A DNA stretch of 60,000 bases from Lineus longissimus (Eukaryota > Nemertea > Pilidiophora > Heteronemertea > Lineidae): positions 13,401,501-13,461,500 of the forward strand of contig NC_088310.1 of assembly GCF_910592395.1 (NCBI RefSeq), in the 5' to 3' direction. Both the position numbers and the translations under genes were made by a program. Under the pieces are notes generated by a model that saw only the letters and a program-made list of their open reading frames with translations, ran no database searches and was not told where the DNA came from. Shown one piece after another: positions 1 through 12,600 of this stretch (positions are counted from its first letter, which is position 1; every line of letters begins with the position of its first letter).

Positions 1-55
1 AAAGCATCCCAGTGCTGCTTCCAAGCTTTTAATTTGGTCGAGTTGGGTTCATCAC
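1..55 (-). CDS. Exon continuing the HMG-like region, cut by window edge
   Basis: Acceptor tttcaatttcag at 56-67, phase 1 in. It encodes RDEPNSTKLKAWKQHWDA, fitting the Trp-spaced helix 2 and 3 of an HMG box after the previous exon. The exon runs off the left edge. Confidence 0.6.
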
Positions 56-327
56 CTGAAATTGAAATTTGTAAGAATACATGTATGTGAAACAACTCAA
101 ATGCACATGCATAAACTAACGCGAAATGAAAGGGACACTCCATAATGTAAAACAGGACGACCAAATTGGTGACTGTCCGACTTCAAAGTAATTTACATGT
201 AAACACAAAAAAAGATATAATGGGACTGGATAACTAAGAATCAGACTTGCACTTGCAGAGCACTTGTGACGAGCGATATTTTGCTTTTGTTGTGCACCAC
301 GGTCACTGCTTCAGCAAAACAACTTAC

Positions 328-460
328 GTTCAGGGAAGGAGTGGTTATTTTCCTTGATGAAAAGTTGAAAGCCATTCAAGCCAGTATTGGCCCTTGGCTT
401 GACATTCACTCGCTTAGTTGATTGGGGATTTGAATCACGCGTATGATTTATGACATAATC
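328..460 (-). CDS. Exon completing the homeodomain helix 3 and starting an HMG-like region
   Basis: 133 bp, acceptor ctcttttcag, donor CTGAAC/GTAAGT, phase 0 in, phase 1 out, 44 codons. Joined to the previous exon it gives QVE-DYVINHTR: position 48 Trp becomes Tyr, 49 Phe becomes Val, but Asn51 is kept. Downstream, RANTGLNGFQLFIKENN looks like the first helix of an HMG box. The intron between the two exons contains a HINE-like element (690-1800). Confidence 0.7.
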
Positions 461-689
461 CTGAAAAGAGATCGTATCTTCATGAAGTACAGAGTCAAAT
501 TGGTCATAATACTAATGAAGCAGCAAGGTCAAAGGACAACCAAAACAAAAAATTAGGTCTGGAAATTTCAATAACCTAATTATAAAATAAACATTATACA
601 TTTATGCTGCATGCCACCATTTTGTGTTTACTCAGAATGTGCATGCAGCATCAAGTACTACAGAGATTAAAAATCAAAACTGTTAAATG

Positions 690-1800
690 AAATGGCCAGG
701 GCCATTGTGCTCACCTCATGTGGAGGAAAGATGGATAAAGAGCATGGTATTGTGTCATGTAGTGTTAGGTTTGATGTAGGTCCAAGCAATTACAATTTCC
801 CCAAAATGGCCAATTTACAGTACATTCGACCTCTGTGACCTTGAAAAGTAGGTCAAATCAAAGAAGACCCGGGTGACACATTGAATGGTTGTTAGAATTA
901 GATGTACCTATGATATAAAATTGGTGCCAATCGGGCAAGTCATTACTAGGAATAATGGCATTTTGAAGAATTTTGGATTTGGCCCCCTCCCTGGAGGCCA
1001 AACGGCAAATCAGATCGCACCAAACTTCAGTACCTGAGATCACCTGACCAAGGGGTACATGTGTACTTAATTTGTGATCAATAGTCATTGCAGTTAAGAA
1101 ACGTGCCATAGTTACGGCCTGACGGCGAATTTATGCCATTTGACCTCTGTGACCTGGACGAGAAGGTCAAATTAAAAACCTGTGTGACATATACTGTATG
1201 GTGGTTAGATGTACCCATGATATCAAATTGGTGGCAATCGGGCAAGAAGTTAAGGAATAATCACATTTTTAAGGTTTTTGGATTTTGCCCCCTGGTGGTC
1301 AAGTGGTGAATCATATTGGACCAAACTTTGGTCCCTGAGATCACCTGACTAAGGGGTAAATGTGTACCAAATTTGGTATCAATAGTCATTGCAGTTTAGA
1401 AACGTGCCATCGTTACATCCTAAGTTAACGGCCAATTTACACCATTTGACCTCTGTGACCTTAAAAAGGAGGTCAAATCAAAAACCCGGAGGATATATGA
1501 TGCACCTTTGCTAGAAGTACCTACCATATTTTGTTCAAAATTTCCCGACTACTATTAAGGGAGATATTGCATATTTTCACTTTTAACGTTTGGCCCCCTG
1601 CTGGCCAAACCATGAAACGAATCGGACCGAAACTTGGTCTCCAAGGTGTCATTACATAAGGGTACATGTGTACCAAGTTTCAACTCAATAGCTCTAACAG
1701 TTACGAAACGTGCCCTGCTAACGGACGACGACGGACGACGACGACGACGACGACGACGACGGTATGGGATAAGCTCACCTCTGCTAAGAGGTGAGCTAAA
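690..1800. mobile_element. HINE-like non-autonomous element, family A2
   Basis: Starts with a small hairpin (ATGGCC AG GGCCAT) followed by GCTCACCTC; ends, after an ACG microsatellite (about 1721-1760), with a hairpin GCTCACCTCT-loop-AGAGGTGAGC and TAAAA. The interior has roughly 300-bp repeat units marked by GACCTCTGTGACCTT and GGCCCCCTGGTGGCCAA. Subterminal inverted repeats, a near-terminal hairpin, central tandem repeats and a microsatellite are the hallmarks of Helentron-associated interspersed elements. It lies in an intron of the homeodomain gene. Confidence 0.65.
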
Positions 1801-1885
1801 AAGCAGGTGCAGGAAATACTATACATATAGTTTAAATCCAACAATCTGCAATCAAAGGATACGAATAATACAAAATACAACTAAC

Positions 1886-2041
1886 CTCCACCTGCTTGAC
1901 AGTCAAGCAGCATTTCGCAGCCAAATCGGCAATTTGGCTAGCGTTAGCCACGGTCTTCCTCAGCCCAGAGTCAATGGCTTCATTGAGCTCTTTCTGTTGC
2001 TCTTCAGTAAAAATGGTGCGTGGACGCTTTACCTTCGATGT
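1886..2041 (-). CDS. Homeodomain exon (TALE-like), helices 1 to early 3
   Basis: 156 bp, acceptor ttgtccttgcag, donor GTGGAG/GTTAGT, phase 0 at both ends, 52 codons. The peptide starts KRPRTIFTEEQQKEL, matching a homeodomain N-terminal arm and helix 1 (Arg5, Phe8, Leu16), and ends LAAKCCLTVKQVE, close to the LAKKCGITVSQVS of PBC-type TALE homeodomains. Counting from Arg5 there are three extra residues before helix 3, as in the TALE class. The exon stops at homeodomain positions 46/47, a classic intron site. It could be exon 9 of the HECT gene (phase fits) or belong to a separate gene. Confidence 0.72.
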
Positions 2042-4007
2042 CTGCAAGGACAATGTTAAAAAGTGATCAGTCCTCAGTGGAAAAAAGCCTGCCAAAGGCA
2101 TAAGGGACCATGATATAGGCAGCAGCTGATAGGCAAGATGAAGTCACTCAAAAGCCGCCATTCGAATTCGGGAACTCTCACATCGCACAGCCTACATTAA
2201 AATGCTTCACGTACGAAGAATATAGGCTAGGACTAGGTAGTGCTGAATCAGACGTGACCCAGACATTGCCCTCACTGTGTTGACGACATTGACAAATGAT
2301 AGTAGGCCTGGGCCTACATAAAATGTAGTCTGGTGCAGTGATGAAGGCCTCACCCTATATGCTATGGCATTTGTATGGCGCTATTCCAGGGCCAGGGCAA
2401 GCACTGACCAATGTGTCTGTGACTGGCACTGCCACTGGAAGTGGCCAGTGCCAACTGCCATGCCATTGGCATTGGCATTATAATTAGATTATAATTATTA
2501 CAGGCCTACATGTCACGTCAGACTAGGCCAAAGGCCTACTCATAACAATGTTATTTCAAAAGATGCATTTATTTTGTGTACATACTACAATAACATCATG
2601 ATGGTTAAGACCTTCATGCATGGAGGATGCTCGGCTGCCCGGCCGGCTGGCTATGCATGCATGATGGGGACTGTATGGCCCTGCTGCAGGGTGTGATCAG
2701 TGCATCGCATGCACTATGCAGTGCTGGCACTGTGGCAGGCTGGCTGATTTATTGTCGTCAAACAGTATTACAAAAAAGCACACGAAGGTGGTCTGCAAGG
2801 CTACAATACTTACAATGGTGGATGCAGAAGTCATTGTTGCAGCAATTAAAGAAGAATTGAGGGTAATTTGAATCAAAATATGGAAAATATGCACTGTGTA
2901 AGGTAAAAATTAACCAAGTTCGTAATTCATATAACGCAACAAAAAGGAAATGGCCACGTGATCTTCGCCACGTGATCGCAATTATCAACCTGGGACCGAT
3001 GTGTGGGGGGTGGGGGGCGGGTTGCGCAGCGAGGTGAAATCGGGGTGAAATTGCTTAATACTTATAGCTTCAGTAAACGTGGTTCTCTTACACATGTTAA
3101 TTTACACATCTTCTCCTCCAGTCGTTATAAGAAATGGCAAGGCTTCGTTTTGATCCTGACTAGGCAGCGCCCGAACTGTGATTAACAGCAAATGAAAAGG
3201 CAGTAGATAAACAAAAAATAATTGGTTAGCAATGGTTAGAATGGGGTAAAAGCAGACGACGTAAGGAGTCGATGTTATCGTCGCGTGGTGTAGACTGGTG
3301 CTTTAGCATTTTTTAATAATACGAACGATCCTGGCCACCTGGCCATTCTGGTGTAGAAGTATAGAATGTCCTCGGATAAAATGTCCAAGGAACAAAGGGT
3401 TCTCTTATGCGCTTAAATTCCTAAGCTATCGACGGCCATGGCCTACTTTGAACCATGCGCCATAAGAGTTCAGAACACAAAAGTACCGGACACTTTCAAC
3501 ATGGGGACATTTTCTGCTTTACACGGATCCCGCGGCCGTCCGTCGAGGTCCCTACTACCAATCACAACTCACGATGTTATACCCTACCACTACTATGTAA
3601 ATCACCGTCACGAAATCCGCTAAGTGCTGAAGCCAACAAAGGTAGGGGAGATTAGACTGGCGTAGAAGTTTAAAATGTCCTCGGTTATAATGTCCGGGGA
3701 ACAAAGGATTCTATTAAGTGCTTCAATCTCTGCGCTATTGTCAGCCACGGCCTCTATAGTAGAAGCATATACTAATAACAGAGTAGGCCTACAATAGGGA
3801 CGGACATTTTTTCAAGGGGGCAATTTTCTACTTTTACACCAGCTACAGACCTAGGGGCGTGGCTAAGGCTATGGGAGGTGGGGGCACACAAGAAAATCAT
3901 TTCTGCTCACCATGGCCGGGAAAATTAAACTCTTAAATGCCAGTAAGCGTTACCCACCGACAGCCTTTTGCAACCCCCCACCCTAATGCCCGATTAAAAT
4001 AAATGAA
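2042..4007. other. Non-coding stretch, partly duplicated
   Basis: No exon with family similarity was found. It contains an imperfect direct duplication, about 3347-3450 and 3652-3755, sharing GTAGAAGT, AATGTCCTCGG and GGAACAAAGG with a period near 305 bp. There is also a CACGTGATC inverted pair around 2955-2980. Confidence 0.4.
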
Positions 4008-5889
4008 ACGGCCAGGGGCCATTGTGCTCACCGTATAGATATTTGGTGCTTTGGAATTCATCCAGGTTAAGAAACATTGTACATGTATAGTATATAGGTC
4101 AAACCAAAGTCGGTATGACATGTGATGTATCGTTGCTTGGGTTAAGTACCATTATGGTAACCATAAGAATATCATCAAAAACAAGTCACTAATAAACGAG
4201 ATATTGCACTTTTTACCAATTTTAGTTTTGGCCTCTTAGTGGCCAAGTTGAGTACCAGATCAGATCGAAATTCGGTGTCCAAGGTGACATGACGTAGGGA
4301 GTCATGTGCACCAAATTTCAAGTTCATAGCTATAGTGGTTAAGAAACGTGCCATAGTTACACTCAAACGACCAATCTCATATGATATGTGATGTATCCCT
4401 GCTAGGAGAACCTACCATAAAAATGTTATTGAAAACGAATCACTAATAAGCGAGATATCACACTTTCTAGGTTTTCACTTTTGGCCCCCTGGTGGCCAAG
4501 TCGAGAATCAAACCGGACTGAAATTCAGGGTCAGAGGTCAGCTGACCTAGAGGGTCCTTTGTACAAAGTCTCAAGTTCATAGCCTTAGGGGTTAACAAAC
4601 GTGCCACAGTTACGCTAAAATGGCCAATTTAAGCCGTTTGACCTCTGCGACCTTGACAAGAACATCAAATCAAAAACCCGTATCATATGTGATGTATCCT
4701 TGCTAAGAGTATCTACCATAACATTTTTACCAAAAACTAATCAGTAATAAGCGAGATATGGCACTATTCAATTTTTTTGTTTTGGCCCCCTGGTGGCCCA
4801 GTTAAGAATCAGACCAGACCGAAAATCAGTGTCACAGGTCATCTGACCTAGGGAGTCATGTGTACCAGGTTTAAAGTTCATAGCTTTAGTGGTTAAGAAA
4901 CGTGCCATAGTTACACACAAACGGCCAATTCACACCATTTGACCTCTGTGACCTTGAAAATAAGGTCAAATCAAAAACCGTAGGATATGTGATGTATCCT
5001 TGCTCTGAGTACCTACCATAAAAATAGAATTGAAAACAAGTTACTATTAAGCGAGATATTGCACTTTTTACTTTTTTTAGTTTTGGCCCCCTGGTGGCCA
5101 AGTCGAGAATAAGATCAGACTGAAATTCGGTGTCAGAGGTTAAATGATGTAGGGAATCAGGTGCACCAAATTTCAAGTTCATAGCTTTATTGGTTAAGAA
5201 ACGTGCCCCAGTTACACTCAAACGGCAAATTTACGCCATTTGACCTCTGTGACCTTGAAAAGTAGGTCAAATCAAAAACACGTACGATATGTGATATACC
5301 CTTGCTAGGAAAACCTACCATAAAAATTTCATCAAAAACAAATCACTAATAAGTGAGATATCACACTTTTTAGATTTCCACTTTTGGCCCCCTGGTGGCA
5401 AAGTTAGGAATCAGATCAAACCAAAATTCAGCACCAGAGGCTATGTGATATAGGGGGTTATATGTACCAAGTTTCAAGTTCATAGCTTGAGTGGTTAAGA
5501 AACGTGCCATAGTTTACACTCTAATGGCCAATTTACGCCATATGACCTCTGTGACCTTAAAAACAAGGTCAAATTAAAAACCCGTAAAATATAAAATGTA
5601 TATTTGCTATGAGTACCTACAACAAAAGTTTTATCGAAAACAAGTCACTAATAAGCGAGATATCACACTTTTTAGATATCGACATTTGGCCCCCTGGTGG
5701 CCAAACAGAGAATCAGATCGGACCGAAAATCAGTGTCAGAGGTCAGCTGACCTAGGGCATTCTGTGTACAAAGTTTCAAGTTCATAGCCCTAGCAGTTAA
5801 GAAACGTGCCACTGTTAGGATACGACGACGACGACGACGACGACGGACACAGCGCTATCATATAGACTCCCCTTACGGTGAGCCAAAAA
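4008..5889. mobile_element. HINE-like element, family A1 (copy 1)
   Basis: 5' hairpin ACGGCCAGGGGCC then GCTCACCGTA; 3' end is an ACG microsatellite (5821-5845), CATATAGACTCCCC and TACGGTGAGCCAAAAA. The interior holds units with a regular period near 302 bp (GACCTCTG landmarks at about 4639, 4941, 5242, 5543). It is inserted in the intron after HECT exon 8. Confidence 0.7.
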
Positions 5890-6473
5890 CAAGCTTACGC
5901 GCCTGCATAGTGTGTAGAGAGGAACCAGTTCTTTTCAGGACCATTCCGACACTGTTTACAGCATGCTCGTTTACAGTAGAGCATGTGAACCTTTGTTCTT
6001 GAGGATGATGAGAGCATGCAAATTAATGCATTGGCGATCCCCGAGGGCGTGGCCTTCCAGGGGTTGGCCACGGTGGTCCCTAACTGTGACCGACCAGTCA
6101 TTTCTATATAGTCCCTTTATAGATGCAAACTGGCTATACAGTAAATAACAAAGCCAAGAATAAATAAATTACTCGGCCGCGCGTCAGTTTATGTAGGCCT
6201 ATTAGAAGGCCCAGAGACACGGGAGGGTCGCACCCACCTATGGCCTTTTATGTCAAATATAGCAGCAAATATATTACATGTATAAACAAATATAGATGGT
6301 TGAACGACGAGAATAAGTTATCGTACTAACTTCGCGATTCGACAAAAGGGTGCGATCACAGTAAGGTATCGCACCAACAAAACATTTGATGATCAAGGCT
6401 AAAATGTTATCGCGGCCGTATACTAGATGTCTAATAGACGCGCAGATCAGCGTTAACAATGCTAACATCTTAC
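5890..6473. other. Intronic sequence, no feature recognised
   Basis: Searched for the missing HECT C-lobe on the minus strand; none seen. The short ORFs here have no recognisable content. Confidence 0.3.
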
Positions 6474-6600
6474 CAGTGTATAACGTTTAACAACAGCAGA
6501 ATGGGGTGCAAATAATGTCCTCAAGGCCACTGTGTTCTCCTGGATCAAGTCCAAGATCACACAGTGCCGCAACCCTCTCCCAAAACTTTCTAACTCTGAT
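6474..6600 (-). CDS. HECT gene exon 8
   Basis: 127 bp, acceptor tttttgtttcag, donor ACACTG/GTAAGA, phase 2 in, phase 0 out. It encodes SELESFGRGLRHCVILDLI and on to LFAPHSAVVKRYTL, the part of the HECT domain just before the hinge to the C-lobe. Reading through the donor meets a stop three codons later, so either splicing continues or the protein ends at a truncated N-lobe. Confidence 0.8.
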
Positions 6601-9600
6601 CTGAAACAAAAACAAATGTACATGTAATACATATGAAACCTCTTGCTGGCTGACTAACTGGCTGTTTTAGAGTGAAGCATGTCCATTTAGATGCCGATTT
6701 AGAAAATGTGCTCCACCTTCACTCAGGTTTTACTTCAAAGTTTCCATTTCGTAGTTTACAAAGTTTCCATTTCGTAGTTTACAAGATTCCTGTCCTTAGT
6801 TATCCAAAGAAAAAAAGTGACTGCAAATCAGTCCGAGCCCTGGATATACATGTACTGATCTTGGTCTTGAATATTGGCAAAATCATGACTTACCTGTATA
6901 ATCCAAGAGAATAGAACTTTATCAATCTCCTTACGACAGCTCGTAAATCGCCAAAATTTGGGTTTGGGCTTACACCAGCTGCAAGGAGGAGGGAAGTTCC
7001 ATCCTCTTGGGTTATGTCATCCACGGTTGTAATAATCGATACCATATCTGCCTTCGTCGCAGCCGTACTGAGCTGAAATACAAAATTTGCAGCAAAATAT
7101 CAGTTACATTCTTAAGTACTGAACCGGCATTTCAACCCAATATAAGGAACCACATATCATGGCTATGATGCAACAAAGAATCTTGTGTATCCAGTTTTGA
7201 ATTTTTATCATTAGAAATTCAAGTTGTCTGGCCAGGAAAATATCAAATAATCAAAAAGGAAAATCCTCAGTCATATCTTGAAAGCTGCAGATTTGAATCA
7301 TGATCAGCCTTATAATATTGACTGCAGCATTGCAGGGTGATTCATCATATTTTTCTTTTGTTCCACAATGGTATGATGGTATTTTGAGAATAGGGAAAAT
7401 GAAACGGCCAGGGGCCATTGTGCTCACCGTAAGTATTTTTAGTAGACAGTTACAGTGCTACAGTATGTAGGCCTCTCATAATTTATACATGCATCTGTGA
7501 CCAGTTCAGAGCCGGCCCTGGCCAAGTGGTGAATCCGAGACTTGTGGTTCCAAGCTTGTAGAGTCTAGGTGAAAATGATAGTGAAGAAACGTGCCACTCC
7601 ATGACAATGGTCACGGTGAATATATTTTTAACTTTGACCTCAGTGACCCTGACAGGTAGGTCAAATAACAAACCAGGGTGATATGTGATGTAGACACATC
7701 CACCTGACCATAACAATTTCATCACTCGTTACACTACAGCAATCGGCAAAAAACGATTTCCAAGATGGCCGCCTAATTAAATCTATGGCACCAAATAAAT
7801 CAAAAAATGAAGAAAATGTAAGATAGAACTCAGAAAAGAAAAAAGGAAAAGATGAAAAATAAAAATATTTTTGGCTGTCCTTGACCGGGGTTTGAACTCA
7901 CGACCTTTGGATTGCCACAATACGAGGAAAAACCCACAAAACATGCAATTTCGGCCATATTTGAATTCCGATCTGGCTGAAACTTGGCATACAAATAGTG
8001 GCTTCTTAGATGCATCATTACACAAAATTAAAACTCTTTACATTGAACAACGACAAAACGTACCAAGAACAGTTAAGTTTTCAACTTTGACCTCTGTGAA
8101 CTTGAAAGGTGGGTCAAATCAAAAACCCGTAAGATATGTGATGTATCCTTGCTGGGAGTACCTACCATGAAACTTTTATCAAAAACAAATCAGTAATAAG
8201 CGAGAAATCACACTTTTTGAGTTTTGAGTTTGGCCCCCTGGTGGCCAAGTCAATAATCAGACCGAACCAAAATTCAGTGTAAGAGGTCAACTGACCTAGG
8301 GGGTCATTTGTTCAAAGTTTCAAGTTAATAACTGTTGCGGTTGAGAAACGTGCCATAGTTACACTCAAACAGCAAATTTACGCCATTTGACCTCTGCGAC
8401 CTTAAAAAGTAGGTCAAATCCGAAAAATCGTGCAACATCTGAGGTAACCTTGCTAGGGGTCCCTGCCATAAAAATTTCATCAAAAACAATTTGCTAATAA
8501 GCAGGCTATTGCACTTCTTACTTTTTCTGTTTTGGCCCCCTGGTGGCAAAGTCAAGAATCAGATCAGGCTGAAATTCAGCACCAGAGGTTATCTGATATA
8601 GGGGGTTATATGTACCAAGTTTCAAGCTCATAGCTTTGGTGGTTGAGAAACGTGCCATAGTTACACTCAAACGGCCAATTCACGCCATTTGACCTCTGCG
8701 ACCTTGAAAAGTAGATCAAATTAAAAACCCGTAAGATATATGATGTATCCTTGCTATGAGTACCTACCACAAAAGTTTTATCGAAAACAAGTCACTAATA
8801 AGCGAGATATCACACTTTTTAGATATCCATATTTGGCCCCCTGGTGGCCAAGTAGAGAATCAGATCGGACAAAAATTTAGTGTCACGGGTCATCTGACCT
8901 AGGGGGTCATGTGTACAAAGTTTAAAGTTCATAGGCCTAGCGGTTAAAAAACGTGCCACTGTTTTTGAAATAGGATACGACGGACGACGACGACGACGAC
9001 GACGGACGACGACGGACGACGGACACTGCGGTATCGTATAGACTCCCCTACGGTGAGCCAAAAACGTCAGAGAAAAACACCTTTGCAACTATACTCTGAC
9101 CAACTCTAAGATAGCCAACTTTGTAATAGCCAAATCAACCACATCATACCTTGGTTATAAAGTCCCTCACCACCTTGGAAGGGATGTCAACGATTCCAGG
9201 GCAGGCAGCATCAAAACCTGTCACCAGGTATTCGTATACAGCTGGTGAAAGTACTGCCACTGAGGGCCCCCCGTGCACAAGAATTGTGGCCATTGCTCGC
9301 CCAGCCCAATAGTAGAGCTGCTTCTCCATATTTTCAGCATTGTGCGTAACGGTCAGGGCACAATCCTTGTATGCTGTTGCCTGAAAGATACCCCTCCGTC
9401 CGCTGCACATGTCCTGCAGCAAACGGAAGAGAAATTCCATCCTAGGGCCACCGTCATCCACTGTGCCCAAAGAGTAAAAAAACCGGACCTCAATGGGAAC
9501 CGTGTTGAGGAAATCCTCCTTGCTCCATTCCCTTACGAAGCTGAGAAATGGCAGGCGCCGACTTGTAGTGACCTTCCTTGTTGTGGTTGGTTGTGCCTGT

Positions 9601-12600
9601 GGCCCGAAGAGCTGCTGGACATGCTGTTTAAGTATATTGGTTGGGTTGAAGGCAACCTCAGGGTCATTTTCATTAGGAAAGAATTGTATTGTGTAGTAAA
9701 GAAGTGAAAAAGGATGGTTACTGCATGTTTTGGTAATTTTCTTTGGAGGGGGGGGGGGGATCTGGAGACTAAAAGGCTTATACTAAAGACTTACATGTTG
9801 GTCACATACATTTATTCATTTAATTATTGTCTGTGACTCTTTGGGCTCTGTAAAAAAAACCTGTTACCTGTGGTTATGACGAAAGGTAATTATTAGGTCA
9901 TGTGGTGACTGACCCAAGGAAAAGCTAAAGAAAGGTTGAGTTATAGTGTTCTCCCAGAAAGAGTGAGAAGCCAAACTGAAGATAGTTGGTGTGCCGGGGT
10001 GTGCCCTCCCTCCAAAATGGACACTAAACTTCCACTTGAGATCCCAGCCAAAGAACGTTTTCAAGAAAAAATGCTGCCGCAACAAAATGATATAAACCTT
10101 ATCTGATATCATAATTCAGCAGCACTTTCATAACTTAACACTTACGGAACAGGAATGTTTACTGGAATTCCGTCTTCCAATAGCTGGACGTCTTCCGCAG
10201 TTTCAATGCAGCCATCCTCCACATGTACAATCTCACTCTCTGCCTGTATAATTGAGACAGCAGGAATGTGTGGGGTGCCCATCTGAATACGAGGGTGGGA
10301 TATTACAGGCAATAAAGGCTCCGACGGCTCCAATGATGTAGTTGCAGTTATGATCGGTATGGCTGGTGTTGTTAGTTCGTTGTCATCTGAAGACTGAAAC
10401 AAGACATGACAAGATGAATGAAGATGCCGAGCAGACCTTGGACATCACCAGAGCCAATGTGTTCACCGGTCGAACTAGCATAATACATGTAGGACAAACT
10501 TCATACAACTGATCACAGACACTGTGAAATTGAATAGACTCTGTCTCAGTTCACCCTTCTCTTTTCTTTGCCAATTTTCCTAATTACTGCCCTTCCAAAT
10601 TTCTGGAAGTAACACCAAGTCCTTGAAAAGACCCTAAATAGAAATTACCTTCGAAAACCTAATGATCAGGTTTACGTTAGGTATTAGATGCAAGTTATAT
10701 AGCGTCATTCTAACGGAAGATGATGAATAATAGACCACAGACAAGACCAGGCACAACAATTATGACAATATGACACAACCAATTCAAACACTCATTATAA
10801 TATTACCTCTTCATCCAAACAATACAGCTTCTCATCAAAGCCATCCTGAATTCTCTCGCTTGCCATTAGGTAAACATTTCCTTTTCCAGCAAGGTGGAAA
10901 AGTGTCTCACCATCATATATCGTGCCTGGAGGTATATTCGGCTGGTAGACTTTGTTGCGGTCCGCCTTCATGAAGGTGAACCTACAAATAAAAATGATTA
11001 CTAGAAATTTAATAAAGAAGGTGTTGTCATTGAATGCAAAGACAAATGTCTACCTATACTTGCCCCCTAAATACTCATTTGAGGATGGGGTGGATATGAC
11101 AACCACTCTAGTCAAATTATCGAACATTATTGAGAAATTTCTTGATTTTCTGAACAAAGTGGTTGGGTCAACTGTAAAGGCCTAGCTCATTCGTCATCAT
11201 AGATTGGAAAGTGAAACTTTTATTCGATCATTCAAAGAACTAACCTTGGAATTGCAACAATGTTTCTCAGTTTTTCTCCGAACAGGCTCTCCACCAGTTG
11301 TTGCAACTCATCTGATGTGGCATCGGACCTTCTATTTACACAATCGGCCACCCGCCCGTTGGCCCGCATGTCCCCTTTATCTGTCGGAATGGTTGTCATC
11401 CCCTTGGATAGAAGGAAAACAGTCTTCTTCATGGTTTTTACTGAAAAAGATCATATCATATTTATATTAATTGATTAAATATCAACCAAAATGTATCTGT
11501 ATTGACCCAATTGATAACTAGTGGTACCGCATTTGCTGGCAAACGCTAGGATATCTGCACTTAGTGAAATCAGGTTGATGGAAGTGTTATGGAATGGTCA
11601 CCAATCGGCCATCCTGATTGCAACATCAGCCATTATTGAACTTGGCCTTGATAGTTGGCCTTGATAGTGATACACATGCACACCAAATATGAAATGTCTA
11701 GGCAAACTCGTTAAGAATGTAAAGAGGTTACAAGAGTTTGACACACAGACGGACGGACATACGGTTGGACAGACAATCCTGATAAAACAATATACCCAAA
11801 CTTTCTCCAAAAGTGCGGATATAATAAGAACTGGGTTCATGCTGTCTAGATAGTAATGATTTCTAGATAGAGTGGAGCAAATTATTGAGGGCTCCAAGTC
11901 AAGTCAGCGTGGGTGTAACATGGGGGCAGGCAGGAAAAAAAAGAAAGCGAAATGACATCCATAGTAAATAACACAAAGTAAAACTGTTTTGAAATCATCC
12001 AAGGGCTTCTCATGTAATTGCAACATAGCAGTGCTATAGTAAAGTCAAATGTACCTTTCTTTACGGTGGCCTGGCTTGGTTTTGCACTAGCAGTTGCAGT
12101 TGCACGTGGCCCTTGACTCCTTATCCTACTGCAGGTTGGGGAAAAAACAGATCGCAACTCATCCCCCATAGTTCTGGCTGGTAACAAGGATGTGGTTGGC
12201 TGGAATATAAACAAATAAATTATGAAAGTAAGAAATCCGGCCCTTCACCATTTTTACCTACCTTTACCAGTCCATGCGAGTTGCTCATTAAATCGGATAA
12301 CACCAGTTTGATAGGGTACATTTGTGCACTCGGTCAGACTCGATTATAAAGTGATGCAGGGGATTCAACGCTCACCTTACATATACCGGTAGCCTACAAT
12401 GAGTAGCTAGCTGTACGGTTCAGCAGGGCCAAGTCATTGATATATTCGCGGGGCACAGGGTGGTGGTGGTTGGGGGGGGGGCCTGTGCCGATGACGATGC
12501 TCTTGACCTGAATTTGCATGCATGATATTGATAATGATAGTGCTGCTAGGACGTGCCATACTCCACAGATGAGATAGCTGATAGGCCTATGCAAGGATGG

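Noticed and set aside
1721-1760. Arginine-rich or acidic ORF parts over ACG/GAC repeats (also at 5821, 8990, 25141, 37561)
   Set aside because: They are the microsatellites of HINE-like elements.
2812-2860. Plus-strand candidate first exon MVDAEVIVAAIKEELR with a GTAATT donor
   Set aside because: No phase-compatible downstream exon; the nearest acceptor (3120) gives an immediate stop.
9479-9487. Apparent frameshift in the HECT exon at a T homopolymer
   Set aside because: Counting across the line break gives seven T on the minus strand, which keeps the frame open through all 190 codons.
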